Assembly: GCA_022846075.1 (NCBI GenBank)
Contig: AP025582.1
Location: 1,550,001 to 1,614,000 of the forward strand
DNA length: 64,000 nucleotides
Source of the DNA: Oscillospiraceae bacterium
Lineage (GTDB): Bacteria; Bacillota; Clostridia; Oscillospirales; Oscillospiraceae
Reading direction: 5' to 3'
Shown: one piece after another, positions 40,647-50,142 of the stretch
Layout of the letters: each line of letters begins with the position of its first letter
Numbering within the stretch: position 1 is the first letter of the stretch
Notes under the pieces: model-generated
What the model was told of the DNA's origin: nothing
Database searches by the model: none
What the model saw: the letters and a program-made list of their open reading frames with translations, nothing else
Translations under genes and position numbers: made by a program

Positions 40647-42599
40647 TTATTCATTCTGCTCCTTGATGACGCCCTCCCGATAGGCGGTGAGAAGGTCCTG
40701 GAGGCAGCTGATCTGTTCCCGGAGCTTGGCGCCGGTATCGGTATCGCCCACCAGCACCCGCTTGGGCACGGTCTCCACGATGCGCACACTGGGGGCGCTG
40801 TTGCGGGGATTGTCTTTGATCTGGCTGTAAGGCTTGTGCTGGGCCAGGGCCAGATGGTGGGAGTTGTAGATGAGGGTGTAGCCGCCGAAGCCGGTCTGCC
40901 GCTGATAGGCTTTGGAGATGCCGCCGTCAATGACGAAGAGGAGCCCGTCGCCCCGGATGGGGCTCTCGCCCTCCCGTTCCTTGACGGGGACGTGGCCGTT
41001 GACGATGTGGGAGTGGGCGGGATCCAGGCCGAATTCCCGCAGGATCATTTCGCAGACGGCGCGCTGCTGGACCTGGGTGTAGTAGGGATTGTAGATCTCT
41101 ACGTGGGTCTCCGGCTCGGCGATGAAATAGCGCTCAAAGGCGGCGATCTTGCTCTTGCCGAAGAGGGGGGACTTGGGTCCCATCCAAAGGTACCAGCACA
41201 GATCCACGGCGCTTTCCCGCTCCATAGAGCCCGCCGGGGCGTAGAAGGCGGCCCGGACCTTGGCGTCCAGGGCATCCAGATAGGCCCGCCCCGACAGGTA
41301 TTTGCCATCCAGAGAGATGGACTCAAAGGCCCCGTCCGCCGTCATGGGGATACAGCCGTGGTAGAGAAGGTTGCCGTTGACCACCTTGTACATCCCGCCG
41401 TGGGAAAGGAGGAACCGGATGTGCTTGCCCAGCAGATTGCTGTGCTGGAAAGAGGCGGTGAGCCGGTCCATCAGCTCTTGCTCCTCCTCTGAGAGCTTCA
41501 GAGGGTCGGCGGGGTCCACGGTGGGGAAGGAGCGGTCCAGCAGAGGATAGGTCCTGCCGTCCAGCTCCAGGGTCCCGGCGGAAAAGTCGATGTGGGAGAG
41601 GAGGACCCGGTCCTCCAGGCCGTATTCCGGGTGCCGGCGGAGCAGCTGCCCCTCCAGCTTCATCTCCATGATAAACATGGCTTTGTGCATCTTGGAGGCC
41701 AGGGCGGCGTCCACGGGGTCGAATTCGTTTTCGTCCAGGATGTGGGGGGCAAAGCGTTCACAGGGGTCGTCCCGGTAGACCTCGGCGGCGAACATGGACA
41801 AAGGCCGCAGATTGATGCCGTAGCCGTCCTCCAGCAGATCGAAGTTGTTGTAGCTCACGCCCCGCCGCAGGACGCTGGCCACGCAGGTCTGGTTGCCCAG
41901 GTAGGCGCCGATCCAGGTGATGTCGTGGTTGCCCCACTGGATGTCCACGTCGTGGAAACGGCGCAGCTCATCCAGGATGCGGTCGGCGTGGGGGCCGCGG
42001 TCGAAGATGTCGCCCAGGATATGCAGCATGTCCACGCTGCACTCCCGGATGAGGGAGCAGAACTGGATGATAAAGGCCTCCGAGGTGCCGGTGGTGACGA
42101 TGGAGCAGATGATCTCCTCGTAGTAGCGCTCCTTATTCTCCTCCGTGTCCGCGTGGAGGAGCTCGTCGATGACATAGGAGAAGTTGGGCGGGATCTTTTT
42201 ACGCACCTTGGAGCGGGTGTATTTGGAGGAGACCACCTTACAAACCTGCACCAGCCGGTAGATGGCGATACGGCACCAGTTATCATAGGCCTCGTCGTCC
42301 AGGTCACCGCGGAAACGGGCCAGGGTGTCGGCGGGGGAATAGATGAGCATGGCCAATTCCTCCCGCTCCTTGACGGAGACGGAACGGGAAAAGAGGTCCT
42401 CGATCTTGTCCCGGATGATGCCGGAGGCGCTGGAGAGCAGATAGCTGAAGGCGTCATACTCCCCATGGAGGTCACTGAAAAAGTACTCGGTGCCCTTGGG
42501 CAGGCAGCAGATGGCGTTCAGGTTGATGATCTCCGCCGAGGCGGAGAGGGCGGTGGGGTAGCTGCGGGACAGCAGGCGTAAGTAATGAAGGTCTGTCAT
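40647..42599 (-). CDS. fbp: Fructose-1,6-bisphosphatase class III
   Basis: A 650-aa gluconeogenic phosphatase found mainly in Firmicutes. It has a metallophosphatase core with FFSDLHGEYDAF, LHILGDIFDRGPHADRI and QWGNHDITWIGA, and later histidines in HIVNGHVPVKEREGESP. Length matches the class III family (about 640-670 aa). ATG at 42599 follows CGGAGGGC; a longer in-frame start at 42647 lacks support. Monocistronic with a strong terminator. Confidence 0.95.
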   Translation of the reverse strand: MTDLHYLRLLSRSYPTALSASAEIINLNAICCLPKGTEYFFSDLHGEYDAFSYLLSSASGIIRDKIEDLFSRSVSVKEREELAMLIYSPADTLARFRGDLDDEAYDNWCRIAIYRLVQVCKVVSSKYTRSKVRKKIPPNFSYVIDELLHADTEENKERYYEEIICSIVTTGTSEAFIIQFCSLIRECSVDMLHILGDIFDRGPHADRILDELRRFHDVDIQWGNHDITWIGAYLGNQTCVASVLRRGVSYNNFDLLEDGYGINLRPLSMFAAEVYRDDPCERFAPHILDENEFDPVDAALASKMHKAMFIMEMKLEGQLLRRHPEYGLEDRVLLSHIDFSAGTLELDGRTYPLLDRSFPTVDPADPLKLSEEEQELMDRLTASFQHSNLLGKHIRFLLSHGGMYKVVNGNLLYHGCIPMTADGAFESISLDGKYLSGRAYLDALDAKVRAAFYAPAGSMERESAVDLCWYLWMGPKSPLFGKSKIAAFERYFIAEPETHVEIYNPYYTQVQQRAVCEMILREFGLDPAHSHIVNGHVPVKEREGESPIRGDGLLFVIDGGISKAYQRQTGFGGYTLIYNSHHLALAQHKPYSQIKDNPRNSAPSVRIVETVPKRVLVGDTDTGAKLREQISCLQDLLTAYREGVIKEQNE

Positions 42600-42691
42600 G
42601 GGGAAAGCCCTCCGTTCCAGTTCTTGATGATTCCCAGTATAGCACAAATCAAAGGTAAAGTCAGCGAAAACAGAATGGAGAGTTCAAAAAT

Positions 42692-43576
42692 TCAGGCCTC
42701 TCCCGCCCAGCGGCGGCGGGGAAACAATTTCCGAAAACCGTCGGGCACCGGGGCGGTAAAGGAGAGCGTCTTGTGGTCTCTGGGATCGGTGAGGGTGAGC
42801 TGGTAGGCGTGGAGGGCCAGCCTTTTGATGGGATCGGTGGCGGCATCATACTTTTTGTCTCCCGCCACCGGGTGGCCCAGCTCCGAGAGGTGGGCCCGGA
42901 TCTGGTTTTTCCGGCCGGTCTCCAGCGCCACGTCCAAAAGGGCGTACTCCTTCCGCCGGGCCAGAACATGATATGTGGTCACGGCCTCCTTGCCCTCGTC
43001 CCCCTTGGCGGAATATACCTTGTGGAGAGAGTTCTCCTTGAGCTTAGAGCGGCAGGCGCCGCTGTCGGGCAGGTCGGTTCCTTCGACCACGGCCCAGTAG
43101 CCCCGCTTTTGGACCAGGCCGTTCCAGTTGTCCTGAAGGGACCGCTTCAGCCCCTCGTCCTTGGCGAAGAGGAGGACCCCCGAGGTGTCCCGGTCCAGCC
43201 GGTGGACGATAAAAAGCCGGGCCCGGTCGTCCCGCCCCCTGAGGTAGTCGTTGGTCATGCGGTATGCGGTGCGGAGCTTTTCCCGTTCGGTGGACACGGA
43301 CAGAAGCCCGGCGGGCTTATGGATGACGATCAGCCCCCCATCCTCGTAGAGGACGGGAAAGGGGAGGGCGGGGCCCCTGGACTGGGGCAGGACCGTTACC
43401 TGCTGGCCTGGCTCAAGGGGATGGTCGAACTTGGTCTGGGGGCGGCCGTCCACCAAGACCTGGCTCCGGGAGAGCAGGTGCTTGACACTGTTGCGGGACT
43501 GGCTGCCGATATGTTCCAGCAGAAAATCCAGAAGGAGAGCGGGCTGCTCCACCGGATAGGCGGTCTCTTTTTTCAT
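42692..43576 (-). CDS. RluA family pseudouridine synthase
   Basis: A 294-aa enzyme isomerising uridine in rRNA or tRNA. An S4-like N-terminal region (SVKHLLSRSQVLVDGRPQTKFDHPL) precedes the catalytic motif HRLDRDTSGVLLFAK with the nucleophilic Asp. GRKNQIRAHLSELGHPVAGDKKY is the second family block. ATG at 43576 has CGGAGGAA upstream. RluC/RluD-type by architecture; exact target unknown. Confidence 0.9.
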   Translation of the reverse strand: MKKETAYPVEQPALLLDFLLEHIGSQSRNSVKHLLSRSQVLVDGRPQTKFDHPLEPGQQVTVLPQSRGPALPFPVLYEDGGLIVIHKPAGLLSVSTEREKLRTAYRMTNDYLRGRDDRARLFIVHRLDRDTSGVLLFAKDEGLKRSLQDNWNGLVQKRGYWAVVEGTDLPDSGACRSKLKENSLHKVYSAKGDEGKEAVTTYHVLARRKEYALLDVALETGRKNQIRAHLSELGHPVAGDKKYDAATDPIKRLALHAYQLTLTDPRDHKTLSFTAPVPDGFRKLFPRRRWAGEA

Positions 43577-43625
43577 ATGTTCCTCCGATGCCGGCAAAAG
43601 ACGGCGGTTTGATAAAAGGATTATA

Positions 43626-44177
43626 TCACACTTTCGCCGCCGGTTCCTCCTTTGATTTCAAACGGAGCCATTTCTCCAGCCGGCGGCGGGGGAGGAGGAG
43701 GTTGACCAGCAGGGAGATGAGGACGCCCACGCCGGTGTCCAGCATGCGGGCCAGGGCGTAATCGATATGGTTGGCTGGGGTGTTGAAAAGGATGATGCAC
43801 AGCACCACGCCCCCGGGCTGTACGGCCCCCGGCCAGCGGAAAAAGACGGACAGGGTGACCAGGACGATCACGCCGAGAAACAGCAGCGGCAGCCGGAAAT
43901 AGTAGTTTCCCTCCGGGGCGATGCGGTGTTCCAGCTCAAACAGTCCCAGTCCCAGGAAGCCGCCGATAATGGTGCCGATGAGGCGGTTCCCGCCGTTGCG
44001 CCAGGAGTCCTCCATGTCGCTGCCCAAGCCGAACACGGCGCCGATGCAGGCGAAGGTGGGGTTTCGTCCGGGGAGAAAGAGATATAAAAACGCAGTTAGA
44101 GTGGCAGCCAGGGCGGTCTTGATGCTCCGAAGGCCCAGACCCGGAAACGGGGCGTGGGCAGGCCTGTGTTCTTCCAT
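43626..44177 (-). CDS. FUSC/aromatic acid exporter-like membrane protein
   Basis: A 183-aa protein with five or so hydrophobic segments. GLRSIKTALAATLTAFLYLFL and NRLIGTIIGGFLGLGLFE match the N-terminal membrane domain of the FUSC/ArAE family. The soluble C-terminal domain of larger members is absent. Function, possibly export of organic acids, is inferred only. Confidence 0.72.
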   Translation of the reverse strand: MEEHRPAHAPFPGLGLRSIKTALAATLTAFLYLFLPGRNPTFACIGAVFGLGSDMEDSWRNGGNRLIGTIIGGFLGLGLFELEHRIAPEGNYYFRLPLLFLGVIVLVTLSVFFRWPGAVQPGGVVLCIILFNTPANHIDYALARMLDTGVGVLISLLVNLLLPRRRLEKWLRLKSKEEPAAKV

Positions 44178-44335
44178 AGGAAATCGCTCGCTTTCTCAGT
44201 TGTGAAGTGCAGGGCGCATTTTCCATATGGTACCATAAATGCATGGGGAAGGAAAGGTATAAACCTGCCAAATATATCATAAAAAAGGGGGAATATGGGT
44301 TTCGGAATGACAGGTGTTTTGTTCTGAAAACAGAT

Positions 44336-44367
44336 CGAAGGCCGCCGGGCTATCCCGGCGGCCTTCG
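44336..44367 (-). terminator. Terminator of BtuFCD-type operon
   Basis: A 14-bp stem (44336-44349 with 44354-44367), loop CTAT, just after the ATPase stop. Confidence 0.8.
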
Positions 44368-44372
44368 ATGGA

Positions 44373-45137
44373 TCAGGGCATGGAGACGGTACGGAAACGG
44401 TAGAGGCTGTCTGGCCGGTCGTCCGGCCGGACGGAGGCGCCGAAGGCACGGCTCAGCGCCGGATGGGCGCACAGCTCGAAGGGAGGGCCCTCCGCCGTCA
44501 ACACCCCGCCGTCCAGCAGCTTGAGGGAGCCGGCGCAGGAGAAGGCCTGGGGCAGATCGTGGGCCACCATGATGATGGTCCGGCCCGAGCGGTGCAGATC
44601 CTCCAGCAACGCCAGCAGCTCCAGCTGGTGGCGGATGTCCAGGTAGGTGCAGGGCTCATCCAGCAGGATGGCGCGGGCGTCCTGAGCCACCACCATGGCC
44701 AGGTAGACCCGCTGCCGCTCTCCGCCGGACAGCTCTCTCAGCCGACGACCCAGCAGCGGGGCGCAGCCGGTCCGCTCCGCCGCCTCTTCCACGAGAGTCC
44801 GGTCTTTGGCGGTGAGGGTCTTGGAGAAGCCCAGGTGGGGGAACCGGCCGTGGGAGATGAGGGTGCGCACGTCGATATCGGGGATGGGCCGGGACTGGGG
44901 GAGATAGGCCAGCTGCTCCGCCCGGGCCCTCCGGGACAGGCCGCTCAGGTCCACGCCCCCCACTCGGACCGTCCCGGTGTAGGGAGACAGGCCCGCCATG
45001 GCCCGCAAAAGGGTGGACTTCCCCCCGCCGTTGGGGCCGATGATGCAGGTGAACCCGCCGTCGGGGAAGACGGTGGTGACGTCCGACAGGGCGGGGGTGC
45101 CGCCGTAGGAGACGCAGATATGTTCCAGCTCGATCAC
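44373..45137 (-). CDS. Iron-chelate/cobalamin-type ABC importer ATPase
   Basis: A 254-aa ATPase of the FepC/BtuD branch. Walker A is GPNGGGKST, the signature is LSGGERQRV, Walker B is AILLDEPCTYLD and the switch is MVAHDLPQAF. GTG at 45137 overlaps the permease stop by four bases (GTGA) and removes an unlikely 12-residue extension. Last gene of a three-gene importer. Confidence 0.9.
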   Translation of the reverse strand: MIELEHICVSYGGTPALSDVTTVFPDGGFTCIIGPNGGGKSTLLRAMAGLSPYTGTVRVGGVDLSGLSRRARAEQLAYLPQSRPIPDIDVRTLISHGRFPHLGFSKTLTAKDRTLVEEAAERTGCAPLLGRRLRELSGGERQRVYLAMVVAQDARAILLDEPCTYLDIRHQLELLALLEDLHRSGRTIIMVAHDLPQAFSCAGSLKLLDGGVLTAEGPPFELCAHPALSRAFGASVRPDDRPDSLYRFRTVSMP

Positions 45138-46162
45138 AGTGCCAGCCTCCTTTTGCGCCCCAGCAGGAGCCACAGAAAGAAGGGGGCCCCCAGGAAAGAG
45201 AGCAGGATACCCACGGGCAGCTCATAGGGTGCGAAGAGGAGCCGGGACAGGGTGTCGCACAGCAGCAGAAAGATGGCGCCCACCACGGCGGAAAAGGGGG
45301 TGAGCCAGCGGTAGTCGTTCCCCAGCAAAAAGCGGAGGGCGTGGGGCACCAGCAGGCCCACAAAGCTCAAAAGCCCTCCGATGCTCACGGCGCAGGCGGC
45401 CAGCAGGGCGGCGCAGAGAAGGGCCAGGAACCGGCACAGTCCCACCCGCAGCCCCAGGGAGGCGGCCACCTCATCCCCCAGCAGCAGCACGTTCAGCCGT
45501 CCTGACAGGAGGACTGCCCCGGCCAGGCCCAGGAGAAGGAGGGGGAGCACGCTTCGGAAGGAGGGGATCACCACGCCGCCGAAGCCGCCGATGGAAAAGC
45601 TGGAGCGGTCCATCACCGCCTCGGGCCGGAAGGTGACCAGCGCGTCGCTGGCGGCGGAGAGGAGGCTTGTGATGGCGACCCCGGCCAGGACGATGGTCAT
45701 TCTGCTCCCGCCGGTGCTCCTAGCCAGGCCGTAAACCAGCATGGCGGAGAGAAACGCCCCCAGAAAGGCCGAAACCGTGCGGGCGGAGAGGGAGAGGGGG
45801 AAGAGAACGCCGGACAGGATCACGAAGAACCCGGCCCCGGCGTTGACGCCGATGGTGGAGGGGGCGGCCAGGGCGTTGCCCAGGGCCACCTGGAGCAGGA
45901 GGCCGGACACGGCCAGAGCCCCGCCGCACAGGCAGGCGGCGGCGGCCCGGGGCAAGCGGGCGTAGGCCAGGATGTTCTTCGCCGCCGTTCCGATGTCGCG
46001 GTCCAGCATCCAGCCCAAAACCTGATCCGGCCCCACCCCGGAAGGGCCCAGGCACAGGGACAGGAGAAACAGGCAGCAGGCGGCCGCCAGGCACAGGGCC
46101 AGCAGGAGGGGGTTACGATTCCGGGTAAGTCTCCGGCCAGAGGATGTGGAGCAGGTATTCAT
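45134..46162 (-). CDS. Iron-chelate/cobalamin-type ABC importer permease
   Basis: A 342-aa BtuC/FecCD permease with about ten hydrophobic segments. LARLPRAAAACLCGGALAVSGLLLQ-type opening, NPLAAPSTIGVNAGA-like block and LSFVGLLVPHALRFLLGNDYR, which contacts the ATPase, are visible. ATG at 46162 has GGGGAG six bases upstream and overlaps the 3' end of the binding-protein gene by 50 bases, an unusually long overlap. Confidence 0.9.
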   Translation of the reverse strand: MNTCSTSSGRRLTRNRNPLLLALCLAAACCLFLLSLCLGPSGVGPDQVLGWMLDRDIGTAAKNILAYARLPRAAAACLCGGALAVSGLLLQVALGNALAAPSTIGVNAGAGFFVILSGVLFPLSLSARTVSAFLGAFLSAMLVYGLARSTGGSRMTIVLAGVAITSLLSAASDALVTFRPEAVMDRSSFSIGGFGGVVIPSFRSVLPLLLLGLAGAVLLSGRLNVLLLGDEVAASLGLRVGLCRFLALLCAALLAACAVSIGGLLSFVGLLVPHALRFLLGNDYRWLTPFSAVVGAIFLLLCDTLSRLLFAPYELPVGILLSFLGAPFFLWLLLGRKRRLAL

Positions 46163-47081
46163 AGGCTTCTCCCCATTTCGCGTTGGGCTTGTAGTGGAAC
46201 AGCTCTTTGGGCAGGATGTAAAAATGTCCGGCCTGGACGGCGGAGAGGCCATCCCAGGCGGGGTTGGAGCGGAGGGTGCGGTCCAGCTCGTCGATGGCGG
46301 CCTGCTCGTCCCCCATGGTGACCACGAAGATGAAGTCCGGGTCGGCGCTCACGATGGCCTCCATGCTAAGCTCCTCCAAGGTGGAGTTGCCGTCGGCCAC
46401 GTTGACCACGCCCACGTCGGCCAGGATGTCGCAGGCAACGTTATCCCGGGCCTTCACCTTCACCCCGCTGGAATAGGCCCGCAGGTAGAGGGCGGTGGGG
46501 GGCGTCTCCCCGGCGGGGACCCGGACCCGCAGACCGTCGATCTGGCCCTGAACGGCGATGCCGTTTTGCTCGTAGAGATCTTTCCGGCCGGTGAGGGCGG
46601 TGAAGTCCCCCAAGACCTTCAGATAGTCGGAAAACTGCTCCACCTTGGCGGCGTAACAGGGGATGCCGCCTTCCGTCAGGAGGGCGGCGGCCTCCACATG
46701 GCCCTCGATATCGGCGGAGGTGATGACCAGGTCCGGCTCCAGAGCCAGGATGGCCTCTACTGAAGGCTTTTTGATGGTACCCACGATGGCGGCGTCTCCC
46801 ACGTCCAGACCCCGCTCATTCACCGCGTCGTCGGTGGTCCCGGCCAGGACGCCCCCCGCCAGGAGCCAGATCTCGGCCATGGAGGAGGAGAGTCCAACCA
46901 CGGTTTTGGGCGGGGCCGCCAGGGTGACGGTCTGCCCCGTGGAGTCGGTGAGGGTGATGGGGGCGTTCGCCGCCCCAGCGGGGGAGGGGGAAGGAGAGGC
47001 CGCCGGCGTTGCGGAGGGGGGAGGGGTGCAGCCGGAGAGCAGGAGCAGGAGCGCAAGGAGCGCGGGAAGGGTTCTTTTCAC
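46113..47081 (-). CDS. Iron-chelate/cobalamin-type substrate-binding lipoprotein
   Basis: A 322-aa lipoprotein with lipobox LLSGC (Cys18), a Pro/Ser/Ala linker and a type III binding fold (PKTVVGLSSSMAEIWLLAGG, VEAILALEPDLVITS). The ligand could be cobalamin, heme or a ferric chelate. Its position directly downstream of siroheme-dependent asrC on the same strand hints at iron or tetrapyrrole supply, but a terminator separates them. Confidence 0.87.
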   Translation of the reverse strand: MKRTLPALLALLLLLSGCTPPPSATPAASPSPSPAGAANAPITLTDSTGQTVTLAAPPKTVVGLSSSMAEIWLLAGGVLAGTTDDAVNERGLDVGDAAIVGTIKKPSVEAILALEPDLVITSADIEGHVEAAALLTEGGIPCYAAKVEQFSDYLKVLGDFTALTGRKDLYEQNGIAVQGQIDGLRVRVPAGETPPTALYLRAYSSGVKVKARDNVACDILADVGVVNVADGNSTLEELSMEAIVSADPDFIFVVTMGDEQAAIDELDRTLRSNPAWDGLSAVQAGHFYILPKELFHYKPNAKWGEAYEYLLHILWPETYPES

Positions 47082-47111
47082 AGAGGGGTCCTCCTAATCG
47101 ACAAAAAATCG

Positions 47112-47143
47112 CCGGGGCCCGGTCCCGCCGGACCGGACCTCGG
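47112..47143 (-). terminator. Terminator of asrABC
   Basis: 47112-47125 pairs with 47130-47143 (one mismatch), followed on the minus strand by CGATTTTTTG. Confidence 0.8.
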
Positions 47144-47156
47144 CGCCGCTGAACTG

Positions 47157-48227
47157 TTATTCGCCGGCAGGCCCGGCGGAGTGGTGCATGGACATGGGCT
47201 TGACGTTGAAGTTGGAGCGGTACTCCGTCTCATGCCAGAAGATATCCTCGGCCACCAGGCACTCGGGGTTGAGTTCCACCCCGTCCAGAATGATCTCCTT
47301 GAACTTCTTGTAGCCCGCCCGGTCGATGAGGTGCCCGCCGTGGAGGTACTCGGGCTTGTAGTCCATGACCCAGGCGGAGAACTTCTGCCAGTTTTTGAGG
47401 ACTCCCAGCACCACGTCCTCGGTGGCCCAGTTGAGGAACATCTTGCCCGTGCGGGGGGTCTGGCGGCCGGTACGTCCCCCCAGGATGACCCGGTAGAATT
47501 TGGCCTCCTGCCGGGTCCACGCGCTGGCGGGGCAGGCCCGGACGCACTCGCCGCAGCCCACGCAGCAGCAGGGGTCCTTCTCAATCTTGCCGGTGTCCTG
47601 GTTGAGGGAGAGGACCCGGGTGGCGCCGTGCTCGCAGGCGGTGACACAGGCCCCGCAGCCGATGCACCGCTCGGGGTGGTAAGTCATGCGGGCCACGCCG
47701 ATGATGCCGAAGTCGCACAGGTGGGCCTTGTTGCAGTCGTTGGGGCAGCCGGCGATATTGATCTTGATGTGGTAGTGACTGGGGAAGATGATGGGCTCGA
47801 TCTTCCGGGCCAACTCGAAGGTGTTGCAGTTGCCGCAGATGCAGTGGTAGTTGCCCACACAGGCGGTGATGTTCCGGGCGCCGATGGTGGGGTAGCCGCT
47901 CTTGGGGTCCCAGGGCTGGGGCTCATGGGCCACGGTGTCCATGTCCACGCCGCACAGCTCCTCGTCCACCTCCTGGATATAGTCCTTCAGATAGGCGTTG
48001 ACGGCGGGGATGTCCTCGTATTTGATGCCGGTGATGTCGAAGGTCTGGCGGGTGCCGAAGTGGAAGTTCCCGTCCCCCCAGGTCTTGGCGATGTGCTCGA
48101 TGGTGGAGAGGTACTTGGCGTCCACCATGCCGCCGGGGACCCGCATCTGGAGCATGAACTCGCCGGGGACCTTGGACTGGCGGAAGCAGTTGAGCCGCAG
48201 CTTTTTGATATTGATGTCGTGATTCAT
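47157..48227 (-). CDS. asrC: Anaerobic sulfite reductase subunit C
   Basis: A 356-aa catalytic subunit reducing sulfite to sulfide. The siroheme/4Fe-4S ligands are in CICGNCNTFELARK and NIAGCPNDCNKAHLCD. Two ferredoxin clusters follow: CIGCGACVTACEH and CVGCGECVRACP. ATG at 48227 (MNHDINIKKL) is chosen, with GGAGGGG nearby; an ATG five codons earlier is possible. It forms a unit with asrB (14-base gap) and asrA. Confidence 0.95.
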   Translation of the reverse strand: MNHDINIKKLRLNCFRQSKVPGEFMLQMRVPGGMVDAKYLSTIEHIAKTWGDGNFHFGTRQTFDITGIKYEDIPAVNAYLKDYIQEVDEELCGVDMDTVAHEPQPWDPKSGYPTIGARNITACVGNYHCICGNCNTFELARKIEPIIFPSHYHIKINIAGCPNDCNKAHLCDFGIIGVARMTYHPERCIGCGACVTACEHGATRVLSLNQDTGKIEKDPCCCVGCGECVRACPASAWTRQEAKFYRVILGGRTGRQTPRTGKMFLNWATEDVVLGVLKNWQKFSAWVMDYKPEYLHGGHLIDRAGYKKFKEIILDGVELNPECLVAEDIFWHETEYRSNFNVKPMSMHHSAGPAGE

Positions 48228-48241
48228 TCTCTGCCCCTCCA

Positions 48242-49033
48242 TCAGTCCACCAGGTCCCGGGCTGCGGTGTAGGGAAACACCGGCCCGTCCAGGCAGACAT
48301 AGACCTCGTCGATGCGGCAGTGGCCGCATTTGCCCACCGCGCAGGACATCTTCCGCTCGAAGCTCATCCACATTTTGTCCGGGTCGGCCCCGCATTTGAC
48401 CAGCTCCAGGCCGGTGAACTTCATCATGGGTGGCGGGCCTACCACCACGACGGCGTAGCTGCCGCCGAACCGGTCGAAGGGGATCTCCTTGACAAACTCG
48501 GTGACGAAGCCGGTGCGCCAGCCCTCCTTGTGGTCGGTGTCCAGGGCATAGGTGGTGTGGAACTTCTTTTCCCACTCCTCCAGCTCGTGTTGAAAGACGA
48601 TGCCCTCCTCGTTTTTGAAGCCGCAGATGAGGTGTACGTCCTCCACCAGGCCGGGCTCATCGGCGCAGGCCCGGAGCAGGGAGCGGACGGGGGCCAGGCC
48701 GGTGCCGCCGGTGATGACCACCAGATGCTTGCCCCGGAACTGATCCAGGGGCCAGCCCTTGCCGTAGGGGCCCCGGAGGAAGAGGGTGTCCCCCGCCTCT
48801 TTCTGAAAGATCACGTTGGTGACCTTGCCCACGCTGCGGATGGTAAACTCCAGCCAGCCATCCCCCTGGGCGGAGACGGAAATGGGGGCCTCCCCCACCT
48901 TGGGGATGGAGAGCTGCATGAACTGGCCGTGCTGGGGGTTGGCGTCGGTGGCCACCCGGAAGGTCCACTCGTGGGCGCTCTCCTTCTTTACGCTGAGGAT
49001 GGTGCAGGGCTGGGGCTGAACAGGATTTTTCAT
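48242..49033 (-). CDS. asrB: Anaerobic sulfite reductase subunit B
   Basis: A 263-aa FAD/NAD(P)H electron-entry subunit of the dihydroorotate dehydrogenase electron-transfer type. VVITGGTGLAPVRSLL binds nucleotide, and CAVGKCGHCRID with the later VCLDGPVF supplies a 2Fe-2S site. ATG at 49033 follows AAGGACGGTGA. It starts five bases after asrA ends. Confidence 0.94.
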   Translation of the reverse strand: MKNPVQPQPCTILSVKKESAHEWTFRVATDANPQHGQFMQLSIPKVGEAPISVSAQGDGWLEFTIRSVGKVTNVIFQKEAGDTLFLRGPYGKGWPLDQFRGKHLVVITGGTGLAPVRSLLRACADEPGLVEDVHLICGFKNEEGIVFQHELEEWEKKFHTTYALDTDHKEGWRTGFVTEFVKEIPFDRFGGSYAVVVVGPPPMMKFTGLELVKCGADPDKMWMSFERKMSCAVGKCGHCRIDEVYVCLDGPVFPYTAARDLVD

Positions 49034-49038
49034 GGGGC

Positions 49039-50082
49039 TCACCGTCCTTCCTTGGCCAGATCGGCCTTGATCTCGTCCACGGCGGCGTTGACCTTGTTCA
49101 CCGTGGCGGAGAGGGAAATCAACTCCGGGCAGCGGTGGGTGCAGCGGCCGCAGCCCACGCACATGTGGCTGTCCCCGAAGCGGGCTTTGTAGTCGTGGAA
49201 CTTGTGGAGCACCTTGTAGCGCATCCGGTCCCCGGCGGTGGAGCGGAACTCCTTCTGCCCGGCCATCTGGTCGAAGCCGGCGATCTGGCAGGAGGCGGAC
49301 ACCCGCCGGCGCTCGCCCACCTCCGGGTTGTCGCCGTAGCAGACATCCCGGGTGGTGAAGCAGGTACAGGTGGAGCAGGCCACGGTGCAGCTGCCGCAGG
49401 AGATGCACCGCTTGTCGAACTCCTTCCACATGGGGTGCTTTTTCAAGGCCTGGCGTACCGCCTTGTCGGAGAGGTCGGGGATCTCCACCTTCAGCTCGTT
49501 CTCCTCCACGAAGGCGGGTATGTATTCCCCCTGGGGCATTCCGCCGAAGTAGGGGGCGAAGGCGGGATCGGCCACCTGGACGGATACGCCGTCGTGGGAG
49601 AATCGGAGGGCCAGGGCGTAGTCGTCGGTTTTATTGGTGCCCATGGAGACGCAGAAGCAGGTGTCGTCCCCGCCGCCGCACTCCATCATGGCGAAATGGA
49701 CCTGTTCCCGCATCCGCTGGTAGTAGAAGTCGTCGTACCCGCCGTTTCCGGCGTAAATTTTGGCCTGGATGTGCTGGGCGTTGATGTCGCAGGGCCGGGC
49801 CAGGATCAGAATGGGCTTGGTGGGCCCCTTGCTGGCGCGGTACTCATCCTCTGTGAAGTAGAAGATGGCCTGCTGGATGGGGGAGAGGACCTCCTTGGCG
49901 GGATAGTCCGATTTAACCTCCCACACGATGTCCCCGAACCGCTCTACCTCGGCGTAACGGATCACGTCGGTGTCGGAATAGCGGCCCTGTTTGGGGAACC
50001 GCTTGGGGGCGTATACGCGGTAGTCTTTTCGCAAAGCGCTCAGCACTTGGTCAGCCTGGGCGGCGTTCAGGCAATAGCCCAT
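49039..50082 (-). CDS. asrA: Anaerobic sulfite reductase subunit A
   Basis: A 347-aa Fe-S electron carrier. Two 4Fe-4S motifs, CISCGSCTVACSTC and CVGCGRCTHRCP, occur in the C-terminal half. ATG at 50082 has GGAGGT 7 bases upstream and gives exactly the length known for Salmonella AsrA; the upstream ATG at 50112 would add ten residues. First gene of asrABC. Confidence 0.94.
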   Translation of the reverse strand: MGYCLNAAQADQVLSALRKDYRVYAPKRFPKQGRYSDTDVIRYAEVERFGDIVWEVKSDYPAKEVLSPIQQAIFYFTEDEYRASKGPTKPILILARPCDINAQHIQAKIYAGNGGYDDFYYQRMREQVHFAMMECGGGDDTCFCVSMGTNKTDDYALALRFSHDGVSVQVADPAFAPYFGGMPQGEYIPAFVEENELKVEIPDLSDKAVRQALKKHPMWKEFDKRCISCGSCTVACSTCTCFTTRDVCYGDNPEVGERRRVSASCQIAGFDQMAGQKEFRSTAGDRMRYKVLHKFHDYKARFGDSHMCVGCGRCTHRCPELISLSATVNKVNAAVDEIKADLAKEGR

Positions 50083-50142
50083 CCTGCAAACCTCCATATT
50101 TGTCAATTCCAATGAGTCCCATTTTTCTGTTTTGGTACGCTC

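Noticed and set aside
44178-44372. Small gene in the gap before the FUSC-like gene (plus-strand ORF 44207-44524)
   Set aside because: No ribosome binding site and it runs into a terminator and the ATPase gene; apart from a CCATATGG palindrome I see nothing convincing in this gap.
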